Source: Phytophthora sp. 'mugwort' (lineage: Eukaryota; Oomycota; Peronosporomycetes; Peronosporales; Peronosporaceae). Taken from it: a stretch of 64,000 nt of DNA. A model generated the notes under the pieces. The model was not told the origin of the DNA, did no database searches, and saw only the letters and a list, made by a program, of their open reading frames with translations. Positions 35,401 to 46,799 of this stretch are shown here, in pieces. Both the position numbers and the translations under genes were made by a program. Positions within the stretch are counted from its first letter, which is position 1; each line of letters begins with the position of its first letter. Location of the stretch: positions 1,798,001 through 1,862,000 of the forward strand of contig JAUCEF010000006.1 of assembly GCA_033558025.1 (NCBI GenBank). The letters run 5' to 3'.

Positions 35401-35823
35401 CAATAGCTGATCGTGAAGCTCCTGTGCCACCGCAAAGAGCTCTTCCTTGTCGATAGATGCACCCTTGGTCTCCACCAGGAGCGCTGTGAACTCGGCGATG
35501 CACTCGCGGGCTTTGAGTCGACTGGCCTCCTCCTCTTCGTTGTCGGTCGGGGCCACGAGTTCTACTGCCGCCGGGTAGAAGGCGTCTAGTTTTTCGCGGG
35601 GAAGCGCGCGCACCTCGTCGTCCACCTGCGCCTTATCCTGTGTGGTAACAGAGCCCTCTTCGGCGCCTGCCTCGGCCTTGGAGGCGTCGTCCTCACTCTT
35701 CTTCTTGGTCTTGCGTTTACCACCGCCGGGCTTGCGGCGCTGCACCTTGCGTTGTGCCATTAGCTGCGCCAGCGCAGACGCGTCCCCGCGCCTGAGCGCG
35801 TCGATCGCTTCCGCCACCGACAT
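32441..35823 (-). CDS. NCAPG2: Condensin-2 complex subunit G2
   Basis: HEAT-repeat subunit of condensin II, which compacts chromosomes. Three exons in phase (35823-34957, 34882-34304, 34231-32441; introns 74 and 72 bp) give about 1078 residues, close to human NCAPG2. The diagnostic region is in exon 2: PILWRGVKAPNDSVRRQATI, LLFDNFPLRDPSSNNE, LQKQFDTFEELLGDSHPALR, AAIEGVSKVLSVYWELLP. It continues into exon 3 with LAPLINDRNEKVRAEFGALL. The N-terminus is basic (KPGGGKRKTKKK); a poly-Glu stretch lies mid-protein. It converges on the kinase gene and diverges from TCP1, sharing a 224-bp upstream region. Confidence 0.85.
33801..33838 (-). repeat. Trinucleotide repeat encoding poly-Glu/Asp
   Basis: CCT/CTC repeats on the plus strand (then CATCGTCGTCATCC) encode an Asp/Glu run within NCAPG2. 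Such runs vary in length between strains. Confidence 0.85.
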
Positions 35824-36047
35824 CGCCTTCCTCGTGCGGAATTCAAAAGTTAGTGCGCGCGGAACTCGTCAGAGTGAATGTAAGTGTGAATCGGGGGTCA
35901 AATGTAGTGTACAAAACCCAAGTAGAAGTAACTCTCTCAGATCATGTTATGTAGCGTACATCAAATATTCCAGAAAGAGATCCACACAATCTCCCCCCAC
36001 TCAACGATCGTTTGGACGCCAAGAGCCCGAGTAGACTAGATCGAGTA

Positions 36048-37794
36048 ATGGAGACGGCAGACCTGGTGGTGGACGGCACGCGCACGTCCGGCAAGGACGT
36101 GCGTGAGTTGAATGTGACGGCAGCAGTGGCTATTGCCAACATCGTCAAGAGTTCGTTGGGCCCCGTGGGGCTCGACAAGATGCTCGTTGACGATATCGGC
36201 GACGTGACCATCACCAACGACGGCGCCACGATCCTTAAACAGCTCGAGGTGGAGCAGCCCGCCGGCAAGGTTCTCGTGGAGCTGGCTGGTCTGCAGGACC
36301 AGGAGGTGGGCGATGGCACCACGTCCGTCGTCATCATCGCCGCTGAGCTTCTTAAGGTAAGCAACAAGATATTTTCCGTTGTTCTTCACACGGCTGCAGC
36401 ATTGGCGAGATTGCCACGACGTTTTAACGTGATATTGTTTTATTGTTGCTGTTGCTATGCAGCGCGCGAATGAGCTGGTGAAGAACAAGATCCACCCGAC
36501 GTCCATCATCGCCGGATATCGCCTTGCCATGCGCGAGGCCGTTAAGTACATTAAGGAGAACTTGAGCGTGCCTGTGGACTCACTGGGCCGCGAGAGCCTG
36601 GTGAATGCCGCCAAGACCAGCATGTCGTCTAAGATTCTCGGTCCTGAGAGCGACTTCTTCGCTAACTTGGTCGTAGACGCCGTGTCGTCGGTCAAGGTGG
36701 AGCAGGAAGGCGCCAAGGGCAAGATCAAGGCCAGGTATCCGGTCAGCTCCATTAACGTGCTTAAAGCGCATGGTAAGAGCGCACAGGAGACGCAGCTGGT
36801 GGACGGATTTGCGCTGAATTGCACCAAGGCGTCGCAGCAGATGCCTACCTACATCAAGAACGCCAAGATTGCCCTTCTCGACTTCGACCTGCAGCGCCAT
36901 CGTATGCAAATGGGCGTGCAGGTGGTAGTGAACGACCCCAACGAGTTGGAGCAGATCCGTCAGCGTGAGATTGACATCACGAAGGAGAAGATCCAGAAGA
37001 TGATCGACGCTGGTGCCAACGTGATCCTGACGACCAAGGGCATTGATGACCTGTGTCTTAAATACTTTGTGGAATCCGGCTGCATGGGTGTGCGTCGCTG
37101 CAAGAAGGAGGACTTGCTGCGTATTGCTAAGGCTACCGGCGGACAGGTTGTACTCACGCTCGCCGACATGGAGGGCGAGGAGACGTTCGATCCCTTGACC
37201 CTTGGTGAGGCACAGGAAGTTAGCGAGGAACGTGTCGGTGACGGCGAGCTGATCTACATTAAGGGCTGCAAGACGCGTCAGGCCACTACGGTGGTGCTGC
37301 GCGGCGCCAACGAGAACATGCTCGACGAGATGGACCGCTCGATGCACGATGCCTTTATGGTAGTTAAGCGCATGCTTGAGAGCAACCAGCTCGTTGCTGG
37401 TGGTGGTGCCGTGGAAGCGGCTTTGTCTATCTACCTCGAGAACTTCGCTACGACGCTGGGCTCCCGAGAGCAGCTGGCCATTGCCGAGTTTGCTGACGCG
37501 CTGCTGGTCATTCCCAAGACTCTGGCTGTTAACGCCGCCAAGGACGCCTCGGAGCTGGTGGCGCGCCTACGTGCGCATCACAACACATCGCAGAGTGACG
37601 CGATCAAGCGCGACCTGCGTTTCTCGGGTCTGGATCTTTTGGAGGGAATTGTGCGCAACAACCTGGAGGCTGGTGTCGTCGAGCCTGCAATCAGCAAGAT
37701 CAAGAGCCTGCGTTTTGCCACTGAGGCTGCTATTACCATTCTTCGGATTGACGATCTCATCAAGCTCAACCCTAAGGAAGAGCCCCAGCAGTAG
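36048..37794 (+). CDS. TCP1: T-complex protein 1 subunit alpha (CCT1)
   Basis: Subunit of the cytosolic group II chaperonin TRiC/CCT, which folds actin, tubulin and other proteins. Two exons (36048-36356, 36463-37794) with a 106-bp intron give 546 residues, the family's usual length. The ATP-site motifs [14 protein letters not shown] and GDGTTSVV are present, as is the CCT1-type [18 protein letters not shown] and the late GGGAVEAAL nucleotide-binding motif. The order of equatorial, intermediate and apical domains is complete. The intron falls right after AAELLK. Confidence 0.96.
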
Positions 37795-37876
37795 GCATCC
37801 AGCTTCCCAGCGACAGCGGGCAGGTGGCATTAGCGTCTATAATAACACTACTCATTTCCCACTACGGTACACGCAT

Positions 37877-39060
37877 TTACTCGTTCCCTTCCGCTTGTTC
37901 CGTAGCTTCTGTCTCTCGTCGATGCTTGAGCTCCAGGGCGGCCAAACGATCTTCGTCAGTGAGCGGCTCACCATCGAGGAGCGTAAGTGTCGGTGCCAGC
38001 AAGATGATCGATAGACGGTAGTCTTCCACTTGGGTCACGGGATTTCCAGTCAAGTTCAATGTCGTCAGTTTGGTAAGTTGTTCGAGGTGCTGCACTGCGT
38101 CCATGGTCTCGATCTATAATACAAACACGAAAAATGGAAAAGGTGAACAGTCCCATTCATCAAGAAAAAGAATGAAGAGATAAGCTACGTTGTTCTCTTG
38201 AATCGACAGCGACGTCAACACTGACAAGTTTTCAATACCGCTCAACGTCGTGAGCTTGTTTTCATCCTGCAGGCAGAAATCAATCGAGTTTTCATGCATC
38301 AATCCTGAAATTGTAACAATAAAGTGTGGACTTACCAGTTGCAGCTTTTCCAGTTTGGGCGCTACGTCACTTGCGAGGCTGCTAACGTCCTCAATAGCGT
38401 TGCGAGATGCCTCTAGACTGGTGAGTGATGGCAAACTCTGGAGGCCAGCGAGGCTTGTCAACGCATTACCTAGGACGACATCACAAACTGTAGGATGGCG
38501 AAGCTATACCCATTGCATAATTCATGTGTATGTACACTACCATTGATCTTGAGCACCGTGAGGGAGACTGACTCAAGACCCTGAAGTGTCTCAATCTGGT
38601 TTCCAGAGATAAATAGCGTCTTTCATATGCATGGTGTTAGTATTCCCGTTGTTACAGCTCACCACGAGCTGTATAAAAAAAAAATACTACCACAATGGTG
38701 GAAATTACCTGCAAATATGGCTGTGGAAGTGTCGGTGATGCATTGAGGGCGTTGTCCGAGAGATCCACGCACACGAGATACGGGAGCTCGGAAAGTGGCG
38801 AAGCATCGACTATCTGGTTCTTTGAAACGTTCACGTAGAGCAAGTGCGGGTAGCTCTTGATCGGCTCCAAACTTATCACCTCTTTTTCCTGGTGTAATTT
38901 GACATGATATGCGTCAATTCTGAACGTAAAGGCATGGAAAGTGACAATGCAAACCCACGACGACATCGAGAGCTGTAAACGCATATCCTGAGTCGTCCAC
39001 GACGCGATCTACACGGGACAACCCCTTCATGTAGACCTGGAGATTGATCTCTTCCGCCAT
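37877..39060 (-). CDS. LRRC23: LRRC23-like leucine-rich repeat flagellar protein
   Basis: Six short exons: 39060 to ~38962, 38888-38709, 38619-38541, 38469-38336, 38266-38189, 38113-37877. All join in phase and give about 268 residues. After GYAFTALDV comes EVISLEPIKSYPHLLYVNVS, like the YAYVKLEV...LRSYIHLRYVDIS start of LRRC23. Then follow repeats of the SDS22 type (LYVNVSKNQI, TLFISGNQIETLQG, LTTLSGIENLSVL, LTTLNLTGNPV) and a cap (YRLSIILLAPTLTLLDGEPL). LRRC23 is a radial-spoke protein of motile cilia; oomycete zoospores have flagella. The exact exon 1 donor is uncertain by a codon or two. Confidence 0.75.
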
Positions 39061-39222
39061 ACTTAAGTTCCTGACTACGTATTGAATCCTTTTTCTGTTT
39101 TCTCGCTCGATCTTTTGTATAAAGTGGCGGTCTTGATGCTAAAGTAGTCGCACGTAGTAACGGCGACTTGGCAAAACCGTCACAAACTATCGGCATCTTC
39201 AGTTAGACGCCCGTCGACAAGA

Positions 39223-40734
39223 ATGTCATTGAGTCCGCGACGTCAGTCGTCTCTGTTACCTGCTGAGGCCTTTTCAACTGATGACAACTCGGACTGTACG
39301 CTTCGTTAGCTGCTCATATGTTTTAGAATGCCTGCTTATCGTCGCTTATACCGCTTCTTGTTTGAGCAGACCTACCTTGGCAGATTGCCTTCCGAGTAAA
39401 ATTTCCTAGCGAGAAGCTCGGACTACGTTTCCACCCCGCCCAGTTTCCGGACACGGGTAATGGCATATACACGATTCGCCTTTTGGAGCTCACCAAGGTT
39501 AGTTATTCGAGGATTATTTGTCAACAAGCGTGCTAAGAAGACACACAAAACAGGAAACTGATGGCAGTGGACCAGCTCAGCAGTACAACAAACATCTTCA
39601 ACCCGGCCAAGAGCACTTAACACTGCGCCCAGGGCTGTATTTGACCCATATCAACGACATACACCTGGTTGAAATGCCCTGTGAGGAGATCATCAAGAGG
39701 TAACGTGGCTGTCTTTGGGATGACTTCAGTAAACGGAAAACTAATACCGAACGACAGCTTGCAGACAACGCCACGTCCCGTGACCCTGCGGTTTGTTGAT
39801 GTCGAAGCGGGCGTCGTAACTCGCCAGGAGTTACGAGACTCTCTGCGCTTGGATGGCGAAGCACTATCTGCTGCCATCGCGCAATTACCGAGCTCTCCAC
39901 AGTCTTCTCCACGACGACAAACTTCTTCGCCGTCCAAGCTTGCAGGGGATCCCATGTACAAGATCATCCTCCTGGGCACTGCAGGTGTAGGCAAGAGCAG
40001 TCTCTTGTCCGTGGCAACCAACGGCGACGATGCGTACATGGTAATGGCAGCATTGAAATTATCTGCCTTTCTCACGTTTGAAGCTCACATTAATTGCGCG
40101 ACTGCACTTACAGGATCGACGCTCGCCAACGTTGGAGGCGGAGTTCGGCACCATCGAATTTCCGGACCTGAGCGACTACAGCGGTTCGAAAGTCATCAAG
40201 GCCCGCATCTGGGACACCGCTGGGCAGGAGCGCTTCCGAGCCATTACGCGCTCGCACTATCGCCGTGCAGATGGCGCTCTGCTCGTGTATGACGTCAGTG
40301 ACGCCGAGACTTTCGAGCGCCTAGGCGAGTGGCTCCACGCGTTGCGGGAGACCGCAGGCGACTCGCTTACTGCAGCGATGGTGCTCGAGAACAAGGTGGA
40401 CAAGTTGCCACTTGCTACGAAAGACACGAGGCCGCCCAAGTACGCGCAGCCCGACAAAATCCAAGCCTTCTGCGAGGCTCACGACCTCCTATTTGCACGC
40501 ACAACCGCGAAGCTGAACGCCCGTGCTAGCGAATGGAACGGAGCGCTCAAAGTGTTTGAAGCCGTGCAGCAGCTGGTTCTCCACATCCACGAGACCCGCA
40601 AGTGGGGAATCTCCCCTTCTAAAGCCCAAGGAGCCACAAAGACCGATGGCAAGACGGACCCCGTTGTCCTCACGCGCACGGTGGCCACCAAGCGCAAGGC
40701 GCTGGGCGACTGCGGAGGATGCAACGCGCATTAG
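39223..40734 (+). CDS. PDZ-like domain fused to Rab-family GTPase
   Basis: Five exons (39223-39304, 39370-39497, 39554-39699, 39758-40040, 40114-40734; introns 56-73 bp) join in phase to about 419 residues. Residues ~25-145 look like a PDZ-type domain (VKFPSEKLGLRF, then PGLYLTHINDIHLVEMP, EEIIK and TPRPVTLRF). The rest is a small GTPase: P-loop GTAGVGKS, EFGT in switch I, WDTAGQERF (G3), ENKVD (G4, with Glu where Rabs have Gly). The end is GDCGGCNAH, with two cysteines near the tail but no standard CC or CXC terminus. It probably acts in membrane traffic. It diverges from the LRRC23-like gene. Confidence 0.78.
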
Positions 40735-41284
40735 ATTCAGCTTTGTAATATATATATATTACTTACGATATGTTTGGCCACACATACTTCTTACACCCAA
40801 TGCTACGAGATAAAAACCCTGAAGGACCAAGAATTTGTTCATTATAGGACGAGTGTATCGTGCACAACGACGATTACGCGTCGACTGCCCCTCGGGGGCT
40901 CAACGAGGCGAAGGCACTTCTAGCGGGGGACATATAAAGCCCCCCTCTGTCCAGCTTTTAAGCTTCAATACACACACACAAACACGCAAAATACCTACGC
41001 ATCCAATGGCGCTCCGCCACAACAGTGGCGAATTTAACTGTGTGAATCCTTGGCCCTGGTGCTGCAAGGGCGCACTAATAAAGCAGAGTATGACTGGGCT
41101 TTAGCATACAGTTCTTATACAAAAGCTTATATTTAAGGGATCGGTGGACCACACCAGATTGCATACGCTTGCAGCTAAGCGACGTAGCCAGATTGTACCG
41201 CATGACGCCACGGCTCGCCGCATAGTGAGCCCAAGTGAAAGCTACTCGCCAATTCCGCTTACGCCGCCTCCTGGTCAGAGCTCC
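40735..41284. other. Intergenic region
   Basis: Spacer between the PDZ-Rab and RING genes. A short alternating TA tract lies near 40748-40760. No gene recognised. Confidence 0.5.
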
Positions 41285-43144
41285 ATGAGTCGCTCGCTGC
41301 CGTCACTGGCGGTGTTACTGGTGCTGCTGGCGTCTGCCGCCTCCGCGCTCGTGATCGAGAGGTACGGATGGCGCTGGCGTAGGTGTTATTGTGCTTATTG
41401 TGCATGGGGTTACTCACCAGGTTACATTTGTGGTTATTGCATTTTCGACAGCCCGGACTGCCGCCTAATGACGCATGTGTACGTCGTAACCTATCGTCTA
41501 CAGTAGAAATGTATCGAAAACATGGAAAAATGGAGAGTAACCTGGTTACGCTATTGCAGATCAGGCGAGTTCACCAACCTCACGCTTCTGGAGACCGGCG
41601 GCCTGCAGAACCTGGAGATCGTACCAGGTACCGCACTACCTTCACGAGGCTTGCAAAGACTGGAGACTGACTGACGGACTTATGCGCTATAGTATCACCG
41701 TTCACGGCGTGCGAACCGCTGCACGACCAGGACCTGACGGGCAAAGTGGCGCTCGTGCTGCGTGGAGACTGCAACTTTGTGCAGAAAGTGTGGCACGCGC
41801 AACGCGCCCACGCAGCTGCCGTCATGGTGATGGACAATGAGCTGCGTCACGAGTACGAGCCCTTGGTTACAGTGGGTTATGCTCATAAGTATTGACTTTT
41901 GGGTTTGCCATTCTTCAGACCGCCGTATCATATTATCATGATGAAGGACGACATGGCCAGCAGCGTCCGCATCCCGTCGGTCTTCATCTCGTACGCATCT
42001 GGCGAGTGGCTATTGGACGCCTTGAGCCGCGCTGTGCCGTGGAACCCGCTGCGGATCACGATTGATAACAATGGAGAATGTGAGTTGATGTCTTGATTAA
42101 TTGCTGCTATGAAGGTGAAGAATGACTGACTGGTGGTGTAAAAATGTGATATTTGTGGGTCTCACATGGCAGTGCCGCAAACGTCGACATCGAACCGCCT
42201 GCTGAAGCGCGTGATCGCCTACATTTTCCTCATCTCCATCGTCTGTGCGTTCTCTAGCGGGTTGAGCTTGCTGTCGTCGGCTGTCTTCCAGTGGGTTGGG
42301 AAGACCCGACGTACGCATGCGGCAAAACAGCTGCCGATCGCCAAGTATGAACGCAACATGCAGCGCACATTGCTCAAGCACCTGCTCGAGGACCAGTGTG
42401 TGCTTGATCGCATCCCTTTAACGGACATTGAGACCGTTTCCAAGACGAGTAGAAGCCATCATTCCCCTACGGAAAGTGAGCCGGCGTTCAGCACAGCTGA
42501 GACGACCGCAAACCTCCACGAGACAGGAGATTCTGTCCTGAATCATGCTGATATTCATCTGGATAAGGAACAAGAGCAGACACAAGTGCAGAAGAAACGA
42601 TTCGTGACGGATGGAACCACTTACAGAAGCTCAAGCGACTCGGACGCAGAGACTTGCCCAATTTGTCTCGACGACTTCGAGGATGGAGCGGATGTTAAGG
42701 TTCTTCCATGCCAGCACTTTTTCCACGTTGAGTGCATCAACCCGTGGCTTGAAGGTCGGAGTGGCCGTTGTCCACTTTGCAAACAGGACGCTATTGCCAC
42801 ACGTACGTTCCTTTTGTCGTTCAAGATTTATTCCATATGGCTCTTATATATTAACGAAAATATGTCGGTTTTGTTTCTTACTCAGTTGCTGGCGCGTCCA
42901 AGAAGATCTTCGGCTTCCCATTACCACGAGTGGATCAGATTCTACAGCAGGAACATGTACGTTGAAAGGGTTTCCCAGTGTGTGTCTGTGTTTGAAACAT
43001 AATGAATTTTCTGACATGTTTTTTTTTATTATTTTGTATTGTGTCCAGTGGGTCCACACGTTCTTCCTCATGCTACCTGCCAGCTTTATCAGCTGCCTAA
43101 TTGTCAACGCCGCTGCCTCCATCATCGGCACCATGTGGCCGTAA
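41285..43144 (+). CDS. PA-TM-RING E3 ubiquitin ligase (RNF13/RMR type)
   Basis: Endomembrane ubiquitin ligase layout. A signal peptide (SLPSLAVLLVLLASAASA) starts at the ATG at 41285. A protease-associated luminal domain follows (CEPLHDQDLTGKVALVLRGD, then CNFVQKVWHAQRAHAAAVMV). Next are a TM helix (VIAYIFLISIVCAFSSGLSL) and a RING-H2 finger (CPICLDDFEDGADVKVLPC, then QHFFHVECINPW and CPLC). A hydrophobic tail ends in IIGTMWP. It is spread over at least six exons: 41285-41361, 41560-41627, 41693 to ~41870, ~41921 to ~42080, ~42169 to ~42800, then two small 3' exons. The donor near 41870 does not resolve cleanly, so the middle model is approximate. Confidence 0.82.
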
Positions 43145-43306
43145 AGAAGTTGCTCTGCTTGAATGCTTCCCCAAGAGTGAAGGAATTTATTTTCTGTATT
43201 GATTGAGAGGGAAGCTAGGCCAGGCACACAGTATTTATCGCAAAATTCCAGCGGTGGCCTCGCTTATGTATTACTCCTTCATCTTTGTCTTGTTCCTTCC
43301 TACCAG
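43145..43306. other. Convergent 3' intergenic spacer
   Basis: A 162-bp gap between the stops of the RING gene and the channel gene; must hold both 3' ends. Confidence 0.6.
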
Positions 43307-46300
43307 CTAAAGCTCGGCGTGTTTATCCTTGTGATGTCTTCGCCACCAGCCACGGATACCTTTGTCCCGAAGGAGTTTCTCTCCAGAAGTCTTAACGAGT
43401 TTCGTCTCGTTCTTCCTCCACTGCCACCATTTTCTCTTGGGCAGCTCAGGAGTAGGAATCGGACGTTGAGACCAGCGCCGCAGCTTGATGAACGCGTATC
43501 GAAGCTGCGTTTTCGTCGACGTCATTTGATGGAATTGATTGACGCCCAACAGTTTGAAGATGGAGAGCGCAGCCTTGTACGGGTCGGCATAGGATGCTAC
43601 GAGAGCGTCATCATGCTGCAGGTCGGTAGGCATGGGGCCGAACATGGAGCGTTTCGATCCAGGGGACTTTGGGACGGCGATCGATTTATACTCGGAAGCA
43701 GTGGCCTCGCCTCGCAAGTCAGCAAAGCCTTGCTGGACGAGCCGGAAGGCGTCTTTGCCTGAAAGCCGAGACAAATAGACGGCAGAAGTGGCTGCAAGCA
43801 GGACAATAATGGCCACAAATTGTTTCCGGCCAGCAACTTGCAAGAAGACGAACCCCATGACGACTTCGAACACGATCAAGCACACAAAAGTGAGCTCGAG
43901 CGCCGTCCCAGCGATATGGCCTCGCCCCGGACTATACGGCAGCACGTACAAAACGTTGTACTTTGTTGTGACGAACTTAATGTAGAAGTAAAGTGCCCCG
44001 AATGGAGTGATGATTGGAGTGATCACGGTTCCCAGTAAGACGACGAGAAACACGCTCAGTACCAGCGCGTAGTCGTGGCCATAGGGCAAAGCACTGGGCT
44101 TTATCGCCTTGTGTATCTCCACGGATGTGACCGAACGCGAATGGATCCACGGTTGTAAGGCCATAGTATCAGCACATCGAGTGATGTCAACGATACCCCC
44201 GAGGAATGTACGCTGACAGACATACGAGATGAAGAAGGTGCCCGATACTTTGTACAGGAACGACTCGATATACGTGCCACCACCCGTCTTTTCAATATCG
44301 GATAGGGCCAGATACACCGCCGTGACTCCGATGCTAGGCAAAATCACTGAGCTCTGGAAGGAAAAACAAAAACAAGCAGCGAGTTTGTTAGTTTACACGC
44401 AAGAATGTCGTGATCGTCCGCAGCGGAACGTACCACAACCAGGTAAGTAAAACCTTTGACAAGGAAACTCTTGACACGTCGAGAATGACTGAACGAAGGC
44501 TCGGACATTGTCAGATAGAACAGGAAAGCCAGCAAACTCCAATTCACAGCAATCTACAACGCCATTGACTCGGTCAGCAACAGAAAAACACATTTCAAGG
44601 CTACAAAATTATTCTCACCAGAAGCAGAGACGGCATATAGGAAGCCACAAGGCTGAACAGGAACGTGTTTCGTCGACGGTACACGTCGCTGTTTGAGTCA
44701 AGTTTGATGAACATGAGCACAGCTGTCGGCGTGGAAAACAACAACAGCAATGCCAACGTCGCGAGCTGCCGCAGCCAAAAGACGACAACTCGACGGACTG
44801 TATACGGACGATACGCGAGGCTTTGCCAGATGACATCGTCCGGTTCCGGTGCACTTTTGAGCACGACCGTACGTAGCACAGGAGCGAGTTCCTCCGACAT
44901 ATAGCGTTCAGGCTCTCGTAACGAAGCCATTGGCCTCTCACGAAATCCCCGGTGGGAAAGAGACTCGACCGTGTTGATCAAGCGACCAAGACAAGTTTGT
45001 GCACGGACGTTCCGGACAAAGGCATTGCGAGTAGCTGTCGAGTCGAAAATGACGAAGGCGGCGCCCATACATTTCCGCTTCCCGAACTCTTCCAGCGCGT
45101 CTTCAGGGAAAAAGTCGAGTTCCTCACGCAGAGCGAAGATCTGTCGTGCTGCTGCTCGATCGTACGCTTCCACAGTCTTGTCATCGACTAAACTTTCGTA
45201 CATGGTTTCAAACTGGCTGTCAGATCGCCTGACTTGCTGGGCTCGGGGGCTGTGTCGTGGACAGCAACATGTGCAGCAATAGCAGCAGCATTCGGTTAGT
45301 CGTTCATGACGGTACATGAAGCGACCAGGTTTGCATCGCAAGTGCCACCACGCCACTTCCAATGGATCTGGCGTCATGACTGAACCAGGACAACAAAGCA
45401 AATTGTACGATAACGTGCCGTTCTCGTACGCCTCGTCGAACGCTAAGATCCGGCTCAGCTTTTCAGACAGCATTTGACGTCGATCGAGCAGCTCGTGCAC
45501 GGCTCCAAGATCCCGTAGCACGGTGAGTTCATGCACGGAACCTTCAGACGGCATTGCTGTGCGTAATGCCTCGAGTAACGAGCTCTGGGTCGTGTCGAGT
45601 GGCAATCCATGCTGAATAAAGACGCTTCGAGCGCCCACAATATGTTTCGCTCTTCTTCGCAGCATCGACGCTACTTCATGTTGTCTCCTTAAGAGATAAA
45701 GCACCGCGAACGCGACCAGATAACAATACACCACGTGAACCCAGTACCATTCGCTATGCAGCGGCACATTACTGAACGTCGTGGCTTGGTACGTGTCGCC
45801 TCCCTTTTGTCCTCGCGCGCTACCTGGTAAATAATTCTACATGTAAACCCAAGAGAGATTAGTGAGTAAATCCTCTCCCAATATCTTCATTATCACCACA
45901 CGCACCACTGGTAACATCACAGCGAGGCTGAAGAAGGTGAGGAAGGCGAACAAATGTCCACAATCTCGATAGAAATGCAGGATCAGAGCTGCTGGGATGC
46001 CACACGTCGAGCTCACGTAGTCGCCACTACACGAAACCTCGCTGAACTTGTTCACTCGTTCTTTCAACGTCGCTCCCTGGAGTTCCCCATACTTGATACG
46101 GAACGCGTCAGGCGACATGTCTTCGTAGTTGCTGCGTTCAAAGAGCGCTTCTTGATGGCCCATCCACACGGGCAGCTCGAGCTTCTGGATGCGTCTCCAT
46201 GCAAAGAACGCCAAGCCTCCAAGGAAGATCAAAGCATTAAACAACAACTGGTACCAAATACCTTGCCAACCTTCTTCCGTCCCGGCCGCGATAGAGACGA

Positions 46301-46697
46301 CAGATTGGTCAGCACCGAGACGATAATACTGAGCAACGTCCGTACCAACGAGGCTGTAGTCAAGGTAAAACCTCCCGGGTACTCTACCAAACAGCAAAAA
46401 CTTTTGCTGGTGTTTTTCAGGCTTTGTGGCGTTTCTACTGGGTGTGAAGACCAGAGTTCTCGGCACTACAAGGGAATCCATGTTGGTGCCATTGCCGTCC
46501 GTCAACTTGAGCTCCACGAACATCACGGGGGCATCAGACGGCACCCAAGTGTCCACTTTAAGCTCTACACGGTTATTTAACATGACAGTCGTGACACCAG
46601 ACGGCACGTTCACTACACTGAGGTCCTTGTCATCCTCGCCACGGACACGTGCAGCCAGCACTGCAACAGTGACAACGTGCCATAGAAATCGGGTCAT
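43307..46697 (-). CDS. OSCA/TMEM63-like calcium-permeable channel with N-terminal extracellular domain
   Basis: Four exons in phase: 46697-45906, 45836-44619, 44553-44434, 44353-43307 (introns 65-80 bp), about 1058 residues. A signal peptide (FLWHVVTVAVLAARVRG) precedes a ~120-residue extracellular region of beta-rich, glycan-poor type, then TM1 and a cytosolic loop. The segment LPV|NYLPGS...GGDTYQATTFSNV followed by TM helices, the long cytoplasmic insertion with a Cys-rich CCCYCCTCCC run, the motif SAPEPDDVIWQSL and a seven-helix C-terminal half fit the RSN1/PHM7 architecture of OSCA/TMEM63 osmosensory channels. An upstream in-frame ATG at 46781 would add 28 residues. Confidence 0.78.
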
Positions 46698-46799
46698 GGA
46701 CGGCATCTCAAGTGGCGTCTCAAGCGTAAGCCAGGAATGGATCTTGTCCACCAAGAGACACATGGATCGGGGACCGTTCATCGTGTGGTTGTCATTCGT

